A stretch of DNA of 64,000 nucleotides from Bacillota bacterium. GTDB lineage: Bacteria; Bacillota_I; Bacilli_A; Izemoplasmatales; UBA1188. The stretch's first letter is position 1. Each line of letters starts with the position of its first letter. A model generated the notes under the pieces. The model saw only the letters and a list, made by a program, of their open reading frames with translations, did not search any database and had not been told where the DNA came from. A program made the position numbers and the translations under genes. The stretch is from NCBI GenBank assembly GCA_023410715.1, contig JAEYPN010000024.1:1-64000 (forward strand). The letters are read 5' to 3'. Shown one piece after another: positions 45,612 to 54,810 of this stretch.

Positions 45612-46355
45612 TTATTTTTGTATATTATTTAATAAATATATCGATTTTAGGCCTCTAAAAATTAAATAATCATCACGGATAACTTTCTCTTTTAATAGTG
45701 GCTCAACTAATTTTGCTAAACCACCTGTAATAATTATTTTTAAATACTTATTACCAACTTCTTCTTTTATTCTTTCAATCATGCCATCAATCATTGCTGA
45801 GTGTCCATATACCAAACCAGATTTCATTGCGGTTATAGTATTAGAACCCAAAACTGAGCTTGGCGTTTCTAGTGTCATTTCAAGAAGTAGCGATGTACGA
45901 CTAATTAGTGATTTCTTTCCTGTTTCCATACCTGGGGCAATTGCTACACCTTTTAAACTTTTATTTTCAATATAGATAAACTTTGTAGCTGTTCCTAAAT
46001 CAATTACTAAACAAGTATCACTATAAGTACTTACTGCTCCAACGGTATCACAAATTAAATCTGAGCCAACTTCTTTAGGATTATCTGCTTTAATTTTAAT
46101 TCCCGTCTTAATGCCAGGAGTTATGTAGGTTGGATTGATATTGAATCTGCTGGTAAAATATTCGCAAAAAGCGTTATTAATCTCCGGTACTACCGAAGAA
46201 ATAATAACAGCTTCTAGGTTATTAAAATATTGATCAAGGAAAAACGCATATTCATCAGCCGATGCATCTTTTTTTGTTTTAATTCTATACATCTTCTCAT
46301 TATCAAGAAAGCTGATGACAATATTGGTATTTCCAATATCGATGAAACTAATCAT
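45612..46355 (-). CDS. coaX: Type III pantothenate kinase
   Basis: First step of CoA synthesis: pantothenate to 4'-phosphopantothenate. The 247-residue protein has the ASKHA phosphate motif DIGNTNI, the GSDLICDTVGA segment, VIDLGTATKF with the catalytic Asp, GVAIAPGM and ITGGLA. These are signatures of CoaX rather than CoaA. It overlaps the upstream ECF transporter gene by eight bases, so uptake and phosphorylation of the vitamin are coupled. CoaE for the last step is in the fused gene about 4 kb downstream. Confidence 0.95.
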   Translation of the reverse strand: MISFIDIGNTNIVISFLDNEKMYRIKTKKDASADEYAFFLDQYFNNLEAVIISSVVPEINNAFCEYFTSRFNINPTYITPGIKTGIKIKADNPKEVGSDLICDTVGAVSTYSDTCLVIDLGTATKFIYIENKSLKGVAIAPGMETGKKSLISRTSLLLEMTLETPSSVLGSNTITAMKSGLVYGHSAMIDGMIERIKEEVGNKYLKIIITGGLAKLVEPLLKEKVIRDDYLIFRGLKSIYLLNNIQK

Positions 46356-46947
46356 TGTGGACCTCCAAATTGCCTTTATATGCTTTCATGATGAATGGGC
46401 CAACAACCGTTCCGATAACCGCTTCTAATGCACCGTTTATTAAGAAAGCCATTACTACAACCATCCATATGTTATCAATGAATGGGTAAGTGCCATTAAC
46501 TGCACTTATTGTGTCAATAAACCACATAGGTTTAATAATCGCAAACATTACACACACAATTAAGGTATGAAATAATGTCGCAAGTAGATATGTTAAGGCA
46601 TATCTTAAATGATTATTTTTAACAATTTGCATTCCACGGAATGTATAGTATGTCGCTACTCCAAAAAGTATTCTTGGTAAAATAGATATAAGCGGATTCA
46701 AAAACATAGGATCAGCAATTGTTCCAGGCATCGTCGCTCTAATTAAAGAGAAAACACCGAACATTAGCGATAACCAAATACCGCCTTTTAATCCTAAAAT
46801 AATTGTTCCCGTAATTACGACAAGTGGGATTGTTGTAATTGAAAAAATACCAATTGTAATGTAACCTATAAAAGGTACAAATGTCATTAATATAATTAAT
46901 GATGTGAATATGGCTAGATATGCCATTTCTTTTATTTTTTTATTCAT
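46348..46947 (-). CDS. ECF transporter S component, probably pantothenate-specific
   Basis: The 199-residue protein is almost entirely hydrophobic with about six membrane segments and begins MNKKIKEMAYLAIFTSLIIL, typical of ECF substrate-binding subunits. It would use the shared EcfA/EcfA'/EcfT energising module, which is not in this window. Specificity for pantothenate is inferred from the eight-base overlap with coaX and a general likeness to PanT. A regulatory riboswitch was not recognised upstream. Confidence 0.82.
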   Translation of the reverse strand: MNKKIKEMAYLAIFTSLIILMTFVPFIGYITIGIFSITTIPLVVITGTIILGLKGGIWLSLMFGVFSLIRATMPGTIADPMFLNPLISILPRILFGVATYYTFRGMQIVKNNHLRYALTYLLATLFHTLIVCVMFAIIKPMWFIDTISAVNGTYPFIDNIWMVVVMAFLINGALEAVIGTVVGPFIMKAYKGNLEVHND

Positions 46948-47006
46948 TTTTCTCCTTTATATGAGCTCATTCGAGTCTCATTATTTATTATTTATTTTAT
47001 TTATTT

Positions 47007-47639
47007 TTATTTAATTGCAATCAAACGACAAATTTTTTCGCCTTGTTCAATGTGCTTTTCTTCATATTCTGTTCTAACATTAAAAGCATTTAATGATTCC
47101 AAATCATAAGTAATATCAGAAATAAAATACCCATTATTTTGAAATGACTCAACTGAATAATTAAAAAGATTTAAATTATCTGTTTTAAAGATTAATTCAC
47201 CTTCATTTGCTAAGATTTCGTAATAAATATCTAGAAAATTTGGACTGGTTAATCGTCTATTCTCATGTCGAGATTTAGGCCATGGGTCAGAAAAATTTAA
47301 ATAAATTTTATCAACTTCACGAGCACCAAAAATATTTTTTAAATTAGTCGCATCATATAATATAAAATATAAATTAGGTATCTTTTCTTCTACCTTAACA
47401 ATTGCTCGGCATAAAACACTATCATATTTTTCGATAGCTACAAAATTAATGTTTGGAAATTTTTGTGCCATTTCAATAATAAATTTACCTTTTCCAGAAC
47501 CGATTTCAATATGTAATGGATTTTCGTTTTTAAAAACTTCTTCTTTCCATTTTCCTTGATAATCTTCAGGATTAAAAATCATTGAATCACTATGATTATT
47601 TAATATTTCACTAGCATTTTTTACTTTTCTTAAACGCAT
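47007..47639 (-). CDS. trmB: tRNA (guanine-46-N7)-methyltransferase
   Basis: The 210-residue Rossmann methyltransferase shows the SAM loop HIEIGSGKGKFIIEMA, VAIEKYDSVL, the signature NFSDPWPKSRHENRRLT, and the C-terminal RTEYEEKH. It methylates G46 in the variable loop of tRNA. It overlaps the end of pepV by 10 bases, so the two form a coupled pair. Confidence 0.95.
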   Translation of the reverse strand: MRLRKVKNASEILNNHSDSMIFNPEDYQGKWKEEVFKNENPLHIEIGSGKGKFIIEMAQKFPNINFVAIEKYDSVLCRAIVKVEEKIPNLYFILYDATNLKNIFGAREVDKIYLNFSDPWPKSRHENRRLTSPNFLDIYYEILANEGELIFKTDNLNLFNYSVESFQNNGYFISDITYDLESLNAFNVRTEYEEKHIEQGEKICRLIAIK

Positions 47640-48967
47640 AAATTCTTCATTGCCTCATAATATATATCCATAGCTTTAAGTAGTGATTCAATTGAAACTT
47701 TCTCGTTTCTTTGATGAGCTTCATCTATCGTTCCAGGAAATTGCATACCAAACGCAACAGCATTTGAAAAATGACGCGCATATGTTCCTCCACCAATAGA
47801 AATAGGACCATTGTTAAAATCATTTGTATATTTTTGGTATGCACTTAAAAGTGTCTTTACTAGGAATGAATTTCTATCAACATATAAATATGGTGAATTA
47901 CTATATTCAATAAACTCATAACCTAATTCTAAAGCTAATGCTTTCAATTCTTTCATTTTTTCTTCATAGTTAAAATTCTTTGGGTAACGAATGTTAGAAG
48001 CTACAAAGAATTCACCATCACCATATGTGAATAAGGCTGGATTAATCGTTAAATCTTTCATTTCATCATCATAACAATTTATATTTAATTTATGTCCAAA
48101 ATCATCAAAAGTAAAATATTTTTCAACAAATTTTAAATAATCGTTATCAATATATTTATTTAAAAATTTAACTAATAAAGAAGCGGCATTAACTCCTAAG
48201 AACGGCATTGATCCATGGGCAGTCTTCCCAATAATAGTATATTCATTTCCTACTACTTTGCCAGTAACTTTTTCTTCTTCTAAGAACATTTTAAATTTAT
48301 CTTCTAAATCAATTGATATTTTTGCAGTTGCTTCATCTGGAACAACATTAAGTCTAATACCAGATTTAAAACTAATTAAGCCATTATCTAAACATCTACC
48401 TTTAAAACCAAAACTAGCTATTCCTTTTTCAGCAAAGATTAAAGGGAATTCAGCATCTGGAACAAAAGACATTGTTGGAATTTCTTCTTTTTCTAAATAC
48501 TTATCCATGCAACGACTACCTGATTCCTCGTCACATCCAAAGATTAATCTAATTCTTTTATTAATCTTAATATTTTCATCCTTTATTCTTTTTAAAGCAT
48601 AATAAGCGGCCATTGATGGTCCTTTATCATCGCTTGAACCGCGAGCATAAATGTATCCATCTTCAATTGTAGCACTAAAAGGTGGATATTTCCATTCATC
48701 TGCTTTTCCTACAGGAACAACGTCTAAATGGCATAAAACACCAAGCATTTCACTGCCGGTTCCATATTCGATATATCCTGCATAATTGTCAATATTTTTT
48801 ACCTTAAAGCCATCTTTTTTACCTAACTTTAAAATATAGTCTAATGCTTTACGTATATCTTTTCCGAATGGTTCGCTTACATTTTCCGGTTTATATTCGT
48901 CTAAAACACTAGGAATTTGTAAAAGACCTGTCAGGTCACTTATAAAACTATCATAATATTTATACAT
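47630..48967 (-). CDS. pepV: M20-family dipeptidase PepV
   Basis: Zinc-dependent peptidase that cleaves dipeptides in the cytosol. The 445-residue protein has the metal ligands His in LCHLDVVPVG, Asp in YARGSSDDKGPS, the Glu pair in GCDEESGS and Asp in VPDAEFP. A dimerisation/lid domain of the PepV type follows, then GGGTYARHF and the closing EAHQRNE. The start follows GGAGATG. It is transcribed with trmB. Confidence 0.92.
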   Translation of the reverse strand: MYKYYDSFISDLTGLLQIPSVLDEYKPENVSEPFGKDIRKALDYILKLGKKDGFKVKNIDNYAGYIEYGTGSEMLGVLCHLDVVPVGKADEWKYPPFSATIEDGYIYARGSSDDKGPSMAAYYALKRIKDENIKINKRIRLIFGCDEESGSRCMDKYLEKEEIPTMSFVPDAEFPLIFAEKGIASFGFKGRCLDNGLISFKSGIRLNVVPDEATAKISIDLEDKFKMFLEEEKVTGKVVGNEYTIIGKTAHGSMPFLGVNAASLLVKFLNKYIDNDYLKFVEKYFTFDDFGHKLNINCYDDEMKDLTINPALFTYGDGEFFVASNIRYPKNFNYEEKMKELKALALELGYEFIEYSNSPYLYVDRNSFLVKTLLSAYQKYTNDFNNGPISIGGGTYARHFSNAVAFGMQFPGTIDEAHQRNEKVSIESLLKAMDIYYEAMKNLCV

Positions 48968-49023
48968 ATTGTCATCTCCGTTTAAATTATTATATCATAA
49001 ACCAATATTATTTTTCCATAATA

Positions 49024-49053
49024 TGCATAAAAAAACCTAATTCATTCACAATA
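49024..49053 (+). promoter_or_regulatory. Candidate sigma-G promoter of sspI
   Basis: TGCATA (49024-49029) and CACAATA (49047-49053) are separated by 17 bases. They match the forespore sigma-G pattern (GNATA and CATNNTA) with one mismatch in the -10. Transcription would start near the AGGAGG ribosome site. Confidence 0.45.
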
Positions 49054-49072
49054 TTTATTAGGAGGTTATTCA

Positions 49073-49279
49073 ATGGATATTAGTTTACGACAACACATAA
49101 CACAAAACATTAAAGATTTAAAATTTGATGAGATGAAATCATCGATCTCGGATGCAATTACGAGTGGAGATGAAAAAGCCTTAATTGGTTTAGGCGTTGT
49201 ATTTGAAATCATTTGGAATAAATCTAATGAAGATATGCGAGCTAACTATGTAAATCAAATAGTTGAAAGTTTTAAATAA
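49073..49279 (+). CDS. sspI: Small acid-soluble spore protein SspI family
   Basis: The 68-residue protein MDISLRQHITQNIKD... carries the SspI core: an LR near the start, I-x-D-A-I-x-S-G-x-E-K-x-L, and GLGVVFEIIWNKS. It agrees along its length with my memory of the 71-residue Bacillus SspI. It is a forespore-expressed minor SASP of unknown biochemical role. A perfect AGGAGG lies 7 bases before the ATG. It is monocistronic, followed by its own terminator, and preceded by a sigma-G-like promoter. Confidence 0.85.
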   Translation: MDISLRQHITQNIKDLKFDEMKSSISDAITSGDEKALIGLGVVFEIIWNKSNEDMRANYVNQIVESFK

Positions 49280-49306
49280 AATTCTCGAAAATGAGAATTT
49301 TTTTAT
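49279..49306 (+). terminator. Terminator of sspI
   Basis: AAATTCTC (49279-49286) and GAGAATTT (49293-49300) form the stem, followed by a T-run. Confidence 0.8.
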
Positions 49307-49334
49307 TTTTTTTAGCATAAAATTCAAAAACAAC

Positions 49335-49364
49335 TTGACATATGAATGATTGTTCATATATAAT
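49335..49364 (+). promoter_or_regulatory. Metal-regulated promoter and operator of the P-type ATPase
   Basis: TTGACA (49335-49340) and TATAAT (49359-49364) are both perfect with an 18-base spacer. The spacer is almost wholly a palindrome, ATATGAA-TGATTG-TTCATAT (49340-49359), of the type bound by ArsR/SmtB repressors (TGAA-N-TTCA half-sites). The repressor encoded at 51507-51788 is the likely ligand, blocking polymerase until metal binds. Confidence 0.8.
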
Positions 49365-49387
49365 GTTTTGTTGAAGAGAGGTTTATT

Positions 49388-51514
49388 ATGATAAAGAAAA
49401 TAGTAATGGAAAACTTAACGTGCGTAAACTGCGCGACTAAAATAGAGAAAAGAATAAATAATCTTGATTATGTAAATAATGCTTCGTTCAATTTTACAAA
49501 CCAAATAATGACTGTCGATTTTAATGATGATGTTAACTTAGATGATGCACTCTTTCAAATAAAAAATATTGTCAACGTTTTAGAGGATAATGTCAATACT
49601 TATTACCAAAACGAAAAAAAGCAAGTAAAGGAAGTTAAATTTTTTATTGACTATTTACCTGTGGTGATTGGCTTAATAATTTTTATTGTAGCTTTCGTTA
49701 TGAATGATATTATTTATTTGAGATTCATTCATAAACCATTACCAGGATGGGTTAAGATCTTATACTGGATTGGCTATGTTTTCTTATCATCACGAATCAT
49801 TTATTCAACAATAAAAGCGATTATTCATAAGAACTTTTTTAGTGAAAATACACTGATGCTCATTGCGACTTTAGCAGCGATGTATTTAGGAAAGTTTGAT
49901 GAAAGTATCTCAGTAATTTTGCTTTATTCTATTGGTGAATTCTTGCAAAGAAAAGCTGTTGATCGTAGTAAAAATGAAATTGGCTCGCTTATTAATCTTC
50001 AGGTTGAATATTCTAACGTTATACGTGATGGTGCGGTTGTCCAAATTACTCCTGATCAAATTAAAATTAAAGATATAATTGTAATTAAAAACGGTGAAAG
50101 AGTTCCCGTTGATGGAATAATTTCCAAAGGAAATACAAGTTTAAATTCCAGTACTTTGAATGGTGAATCTCGTCTTACGACAGTTAAAGAAGGCGATGAA
50201 GTATTAAGTGGTAATATCAATGTGGGAAATGTCATTGAACTAGAAGCCACTAAAGAATATAAAGATTCAACATTAGCCAAAATTATTAATCTAATTGAAA
50301 ATTCCACAAGTAACAAATCAAAAAACGAGATTTTTATTACAAAATTTTCAAAAATTTATACACCAATTGTTTTAGTTTTGGCCTTCGCATTATTTATTGT
50401 TCCATCTTTCTTTTATATTAGTCAAGCTAATTTTAAAGAAATTGTTAATAAAAACATTTATAAAACCGCAATGTTTTTAGTAATATCTTGTCCTTGTTCA
50501 TTAGTTTTATCAATTCCTTTATCTTATTTTGCTGGAATTGGGAAAGCTGCAAAAAATGGTATCTTATTTAAAGGTTCAACTTATTTACAAATTATGTCTG
50601 ATGTTAAAACTATTGCTTTAGATAAAACTGGAACTTTGACTTATGGTGATTTCTTTGTAACTGAATATACAAGCGATGATGTTTATAAAATTGCTGCTTC
50701 GGTTGAAAGATATTCAAATCATCCAATCGCTCAATCTATTTATCAACAATATAAAGGGGAATTGTATTCATTAACTAATGTTGAGGAAATTCCTGGATAT
50801 GGTGTCAAGGCCTGTTTAGATGGCAAACCTGTCTTTGTTGGTAATTATCGTTTTTTAAATAATAATGGCATTATTTTTAATAAAGTTATTAACAAAACTG
50901 GTAGCCTTGTTTATGTAGCAGTAGACTCAAAGTATTATGGTGTAATTACAATTAAGGATAGTTTAAAAGAAACTTCAATTGATACTGTCCGTCGTTTAAA
51001 TAAAAATTATGATACTATCATGTTAACTGGTGATAACGAAGCCAGCGCAAATGAAATAGCTAAAAATCTTGGAGGAATTGAATATTACTCAGAACTTCTT
51101 CCTGAAGATAAGCTTAAAAAATTTAACGAAATTAAAGATCAAGGAACGGCTGTTTATGTTGGTGATGGAATCAATGATGCCCCACTTTTAAAAGAAGCTG
51201 ATATCGGAGTTTCTATTGGTGATGCTTCAGATATTGCAATTGATGTCGCTGATGTTATAATTATTGACGGAAATATTAGTACACTTGAAAAAGCATTTAA
51301 TATTGCAAAAAAAACAAAAATTATTGTTTTAGAAAATATTATCTTTTCTTTAGCTATTAAGAGTATTTTCTTAATCTTAGCTTCATTTGGTATTTCCACA
51401 ATGTTCCTTTCAATCCTAGCTGATGTTGGTGTAACATTAATTGCCATCTTTAATTCATTAAGAATTATTTATCAAAATAAATATATCGAAAAGAAGAGTG
51501 TAAAAAATGAGTAA
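49388..51514 (+). CDS. P1B-type heavy-metal exporting ATPase (Zn/Cd type)
   Basis: The 708-residue protein has an N-terminal heavy-metal domain with CVNC (about residues 12-15) and a shortened cytoplasmic linker. Membrane helices follow, with an actuator TLNGES motif, the intramembrane CPC in SCPCSLVLS, the phosphorylation site DKTGTLTYGD, a nucleotide-binding HP (SNHPIA), and VGDGINDAPLL. The CPC plus downstream sequence looks more like Zn/Cd/Pb exporters than copper ATPases. It overlaps the SmtB-like gene, which lies downstream as the second gene of the operon. Confidence 0.9.
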   Translation: MIKKIVMENLTCVNCATKIEKRINNLDYVNNASFNFTNQIMTVDFNDDVNLDDALFQIKNIVNVLEDNVNTYYQNEKKQVKEVKFFIDYLPVVIGLIIFIVAFVMNDIIYLRFIHKPLPGWVKILYWIGYVFLSSRIIYSTIKAIIHKNFFSENTLMLIATLAAMYLGKFDESISVILLYSIGEFLQRKAVDRSKNEIGSLINLQVEYSNVIRDGAVVQITPDQIKIKDIIVIKNGERVPVDGIISKGNTSLNSSTLNGESRLTTVKEGDEVLSGNINVGNVIELEATKEYKDSTLAKIINLIENSTSNKSKNEIFITKFSKIYTPIVLVLAFALFIVPSFFYISQANFKEIVNKNIYKTAMFLVISCPCSLVLSIPLSYFAGIGKAAKNGILFKGSTYLQIMSDVKTIALDKTGTLTYGDFFVTEYTSDDVYKIAASVERYSNHPIAQSIYQQYKGELYSLTNVEEIPGYGVKACLDGKPVFVGNYRFLNNNGIIFNKVINKTGSLVYVAVDSKYYGVITIKDSLKETSIDTVRRLNKNYDTIMLTGDNEASANEIAKNLGGIEYYSELLPEDKLKKFNEIKDQGTAVYVGDGINDAPLLKEADIGVSIGDASDIAIDVADVIIIDGNISTLEKAFNIAKKTKIIVLENIIFSLAIKSIFLILASFGISTMFLSILADVGVTLIAIFNSLRIIYQNKYIEKKSVKNE

Positions 51515-51788
51515 TATTCTAAAAACAAAAAACTTATTTAAAATTCTTGCGGATGAAACAAGATTAAGAATTATTGAATTGATATCAGAAAAGGAAATGT
51601 GCGTCGGGGATATCTATACGACTTTAAATATGACTCAATCATCAATTTCCCATCAACTAAGCTATTTAAAAGAAAACAATATTGTTAAAAGTCATAAAAT
51701 TAATAAAAACGTTTATTATTCATTAGCAGACAATCATATTTATGAAATCTTTAAAATGGGTTATGAACATGTCAATGAGTGTAAATAA
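51507..51788 (+). CDS. SmtB/CzrA-type ArsR-family metal repressor
   Basis: The 93-residue winged-helix protein has the recognition region MTQSSISHQLSYLKE. Its C-terminal helix holds Asp, His (+2), His (+13) and Glu (+16) in DNHIYEIFKMGYEHVNE, the alpha-5 zinc/cobalt site geometry of SmtB. The alpha-3 CxC arsenic or CadC-type site is not complete (single Cys in MCVGDI). It should release the operator at 49340-49359 when zinc or a similar ion binds. It is co-transcribed with the ATPase (8-base overlap), giving autoregulation. Confidence 0.9.
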   Translation: MSNILKTKNLFKILADETRLRIIELISEKEMCVGDIYTTLNMTQSSISHQLSYLKENNIVKSHKINKNVYYSLADNHIYEIFKMGYEHVNECK

Positions 51789-51820
51789 AAAGCTTAAGTA
51801 AACTTTTACTTAAGCTTTTT
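51787..51820. terminator. Bidirectional terminator after the metal repressor gene
   Basis: Positions 51787-51802 and 51805-51820 are a perfect 16-bp inverted repeat (AAAAAGCTTAAGTAAA and its complement) with A/T runs on both sides. It serves both the converging repressor and GH2 genes. Confidence 0.88.
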
Positions 51821-53516
51821 TACTTATTATATCATAAATAATCTTTGAGTCAATTTTTGGTTCACGATTTGGATAAACCAAACCATTAACTTCTTGCTCA
51901 ACGTCAGATAACTGGGTGTAACAATATCCCGATAGATAAGAAAGATTATATAAATTTTCTATCAAGCTTTTAAAGCGCCTAATAAATTCTTCCTTAGATT
52001 TAACACCATCCCCATATCCCCAGTTATTACCACTTGTTTTATCCTTAAAGGCTGTTCCCCCAAATTCTGAAAATATTATCGGTTGATTTTGATATTTATA
52101 TGAGTCAGCAAAAGCACCTTTATTACTTTGTTCATATAGACCATTAGTAGTTTTTTCAATTGTCTCAAAGTATTTATATAGTTTATCTCCATCTTGTTCA
52201 TAATGATGTAAAGTTAATATATCTGAAATAGTATGCTCCCAACCATCATTTGTAATCACAAAACGCATCTTATCATAAGCTTTAGTTTCATAATAAATAT
52301 TATTTACAAATATCTGAATATCCTTATTTTCTTTAATTTCTTCAATTCCCCATGATTCGTTAAAAGGAACCCAAGTAATTATTGATGGATGATTGTAAAG
52401 TTGTTTTAGAGCTAAAAGCCATTCACGTTTAAATGTTTTTTGTGACTGAACATTACATAAATACATCGATGGCATTTCACACCATACGAGATACCCTTTA
52501 ACATCAGCAAAGCAAAAAAATCTCTCATCTTCAATCTTTTGATGTTTCCTAGCCCCATTAAAGCCCATTTCTTTCATAATCAAAATATCTTGTAACAATT
52601 CATTTGGACTTGGAGCTGTTAAACCACTTTTTTCAAAATATCCTTGATCTAAAATCAATTTTTGGTAAAGGACATGATTATTCAAGTATATTCTTTGATT
52701 TTTTATTTCTAATTTCCTTACACCAAAATAGCTATAAACATTATCAACTTCTTTTGAATCATGGATTAAGCGGATTTTTACATCATAAAGCTCAGGACTG
52801 TCTAAATCCCAAACATGAAATTCATCTTTAAGATAAAATTTAATTTCATTCTGACTAGTTACTTTTTTATCAACAAGCTTGTCATGATAAAAAACTTCAA
52901 CCTCTTTTAAAGCAGGCTTCGAAGTCTCAAAATTCATACTAACTGATTTTTCATCAAAATCTGGAGTAATTTTAATATCTTTAAGAAAAATATCATTAAC
53001 ATATTCAAGCCAAACACTTTTATAAATGCCTGTTGTATCAGTATACCAGCAGCCAAAATTTTCATCCTTCCAGCGCTGTTTTCCGCGTGGTTTTAAAACT
53101 GAATAATCATCATTTACCAAAATAACTAGAAGATTTTCACCAACAATGGCATGTTCGTTTAAGTCAAATGATAAGCGATGATAGCCGCCAAAATCCTCAC
53201 CAACAAGATTTCCATTAACCCAGACCTTTGTATGATAATCACTACCTTCAATATGTAGTATAGCATTAACACTCGAAAGATTTATCTTTTTTTGATACCA
53301 TACATGGTTTATTTCTTTTGTAATATTTATACCTGATAACTCGGTCTGATATGCAAAAGGAACATTAATATCATATTGTTTTATAAACCCTTGATAATAT
53401 TTTTGGTTAATTCCTTCATTATTTTCATCAAAGCAAAAATCCCATACTCCATCAAGTAAGTTCCAATCATCGCGTCTCAGTTGTGGTCTTGGATAGTTGA
53501 AATCTTTATCTATCAT
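51810..53516 (-). CDS. Glycoside hydrolase family 2 enzyme (beta-galactosidase/glucuronidase type)
   Basis: The start at 53516 is chosen because AGGAAG lies nine bases before it; longer forms overlap tyrS. The 568-residue chain has the GH2 jelly-roll opening (RRDDWNLLDGVWDF), the sandwich domain with KVWVNG and LGxxxGGYHRLSF-like sequence, then a TIM barrel. The acid/base Glu is in WVPFNESWG and the nucleophile Glu in IIFSEFGG. No signal peptide is seen, so it acts on imported glycosides. It lies downstream of tyrS with 28 bases between them. The exact sugar is not predictable. Confidence 0.9.
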   Translation of the reverse strand: MIDKDFNYPRPQLRRDDWNLLDGVWDFCFDENNEGINQKYYQGFIKQYDINVPFAYQTELSGINITKEINHVWYQKKINLSSVNAILHIEGSDYHTKVWVNGNLVGEDFGGYHRLSFDLNEHAIVGENLLVILVNDDYSVLKPRGKQRWKDENFGCWYTDTTGIYKSVWLEYVNDIFLKDIKITPDFDEKSVSMNFETSKPALKEVEVFYHDKLVDKKVTSQNEIKFYLKDEFHVWDLDSPELYDVKIRLIHDSKEVDNVYSYFGVRKLEIKNQRIYLNNHVLYQKLILDQGYFEKSGLTAPSPNELLQDILIMKEMGFNGARKHQKIEDERFFCFADVKGYLVWCEMPSMYLCNVQSQKTFKREWLLALKQLYNHPSIITWVPFNESWGIEEIKENKDIQIFVNNIYYETKAYDKMRFVITNDGWEHTISDILTLHHYEQDGDKLYKYFETIEKTTNGLYEQSNKGAFADSYKYQNQPIIFSEFGGTAFKDKTSGNNWGYGDGVKSKEEFIRRFKSLIENLYNLSYLSGYCYTQLSDVEQEVNGLVYPNREPKIDSKIIYDIISKKA

Positions 53517-53544
53517 CTGAATCATCTTCCTATATGAATTAATA

Positions 53545-54783
53545 TTATTTATGTTCAACTAGGGCATGTACTTTTTTACCACGTCTAATCATAGTATAGG
53601 TATTGCCAATAGCTTTTTCTTTTGTAACTATAAAGCTTACATCAGTCTCTTTTTCACCATTAACTGATACAGCACCCGTAGTAATAAATTCGCGTGCTTC
53701 CCTTTTTGATTTAGCTAAGCCAGTTAATAATAGAACCTCAACTAATTCTAAATCATTTTCCAAAACTGTTTTATCTAAGTCTTTGAAGCCTAAAGCTATT
53801 TCTTCTTTTGTTAAACTATTTATATCGCCACTGAATAATGCTTCCGAAATTTTAATTGCTTCAGCACAATCTTCTTCTCCATGGATGAAAGTTGTAAGTT
53901 CTTTTGCTAAAACTTTTTGTGCAAAACGTAAATGTGGTGCTTCAGTTGATGCTTCTTCAATATCTAAGATTTCATCATGTGATAAGAAAGTAAATCTCTT
54001 TAAATATGTAATTGCATCAGCATCGGCAGTATTTAACCAGAATTGATAGAATTCATATGGTGATGTTTTATCTTTATCAAGCCATACAGCGCCACCTGCT
54101 GATTTACCAAATTTAGTGCCATCAGATTTAGTTAATAGTGGAAATGTAAAACCATAAGCAGCCTCATCATTGTTAGATATTTTTCTTATTAGTTCAGTAC
54201 CAGAGGTAATATTTCCCCATTGATCAGCACCACCAATTTGTAAACGACAGCTATGATCTTTATATAATGTATAAAAGTCTAAAGCCTGAATAATTTGATA
54301 TGAAAATTCTGTAAATGATATGCCATTTTCTAATCTTGATTTAACAGAATCTTTTGCCATCATGTAATTAATACTAAAATTCTTTCCAATGTCTCTTAAG
54401 AATGTAACAACATCCATTTTGCCAACCCAATCGTAGTTATTTACAATTTCAGCATTAGGTAACATTTTTTTAACTTGTTTAGCAATGCCATCGGCATTTT
54501 TTAATGTTTCTTCAACTGTTAACAATTTTCTTTCTGAATTTCTTCCTGATGGATCGCCAATAAGACCAGTCGCTCCACCTATTAAAAGGATTGGATTATG
54601 GCCATACTCTGCAAATCTTTTAGCTACCATATAAGCGATTAAATGACCAACATGTAAGCTATCCGCTGTTGGATCAGCTCCGAGGTAAAATGTTACTTTT
54701 TCTTTTTCTAATACTTCAAATATTTTTTCATCGGTTACTTGGTTAATTAACCCACGCCACTTTAAATCTTCTAATAATGTCAT
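53545..54783 (-). CDS. tyrS: Tyrosyl-tRNA synthetase
   Basis: Class I synthetase that charges tRNA-Tyr. The 412-residue protein has the HIGH-type motif DPTADSLHVGHL, GGADQWGNITSG, and the KMSKS-type loop SDGTKFGKSAGG (KFGKS). A C-terminal S4 RNA-binding domain contains FITTGAVSVNGEKETD. AAAAGGAG precedes the ATG, and a T-box leader is upstream. Order tyrS-ccpA-murC matches Bacillus. Confidence 0.97.
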   Translation of the reverse strand: MTLLEDLKWRGLINQVTDEKIFEVLEKEKVTFYLGADPTADSLHVGHLIAYMVAKRFAEYGHNPILLIGGATGLIGDPSGRNSERKLLTVEETLKNADGIAKQVKKMLPNAEIVNNYDWVGKMDVVTFLRDIGKNFSINYMMAKDSVKSRLENGISFTEFSYQIIQALDFYTLYKDHSCRLQIGGADQWGNITSGTELIRKISNNDEAAYGFTFPLLTKSDGTKFGKSAGGAVWLDKDKTSPYEFYQFWLNTADADAITYLKRFTFLSHDEILDIEEASTEAPHLRFAQKVLAKELTTFIHGEEDCAEAIKISEALFSGDINSLTKEEIALGFKDLDKTVLENDLELVEVLLLTGLAKSKREAREFITTGAVSVNGEKETDVSFIVTKEKAIGNTYTMIRRGKKVHALVEHK

Positions 54784-54810
54784 TTTTAAAATCTCCTTTT
54801 CTATTAAATA

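Noticed and set aside
51787..51820. 16-bp perfect inverted repeat as a transposon end or attachment site
   Set aside because: It lies between converging genes with T-runs on both sides, which is the layout of a bidirectional terminator; there is no transposase or integrase nearby.
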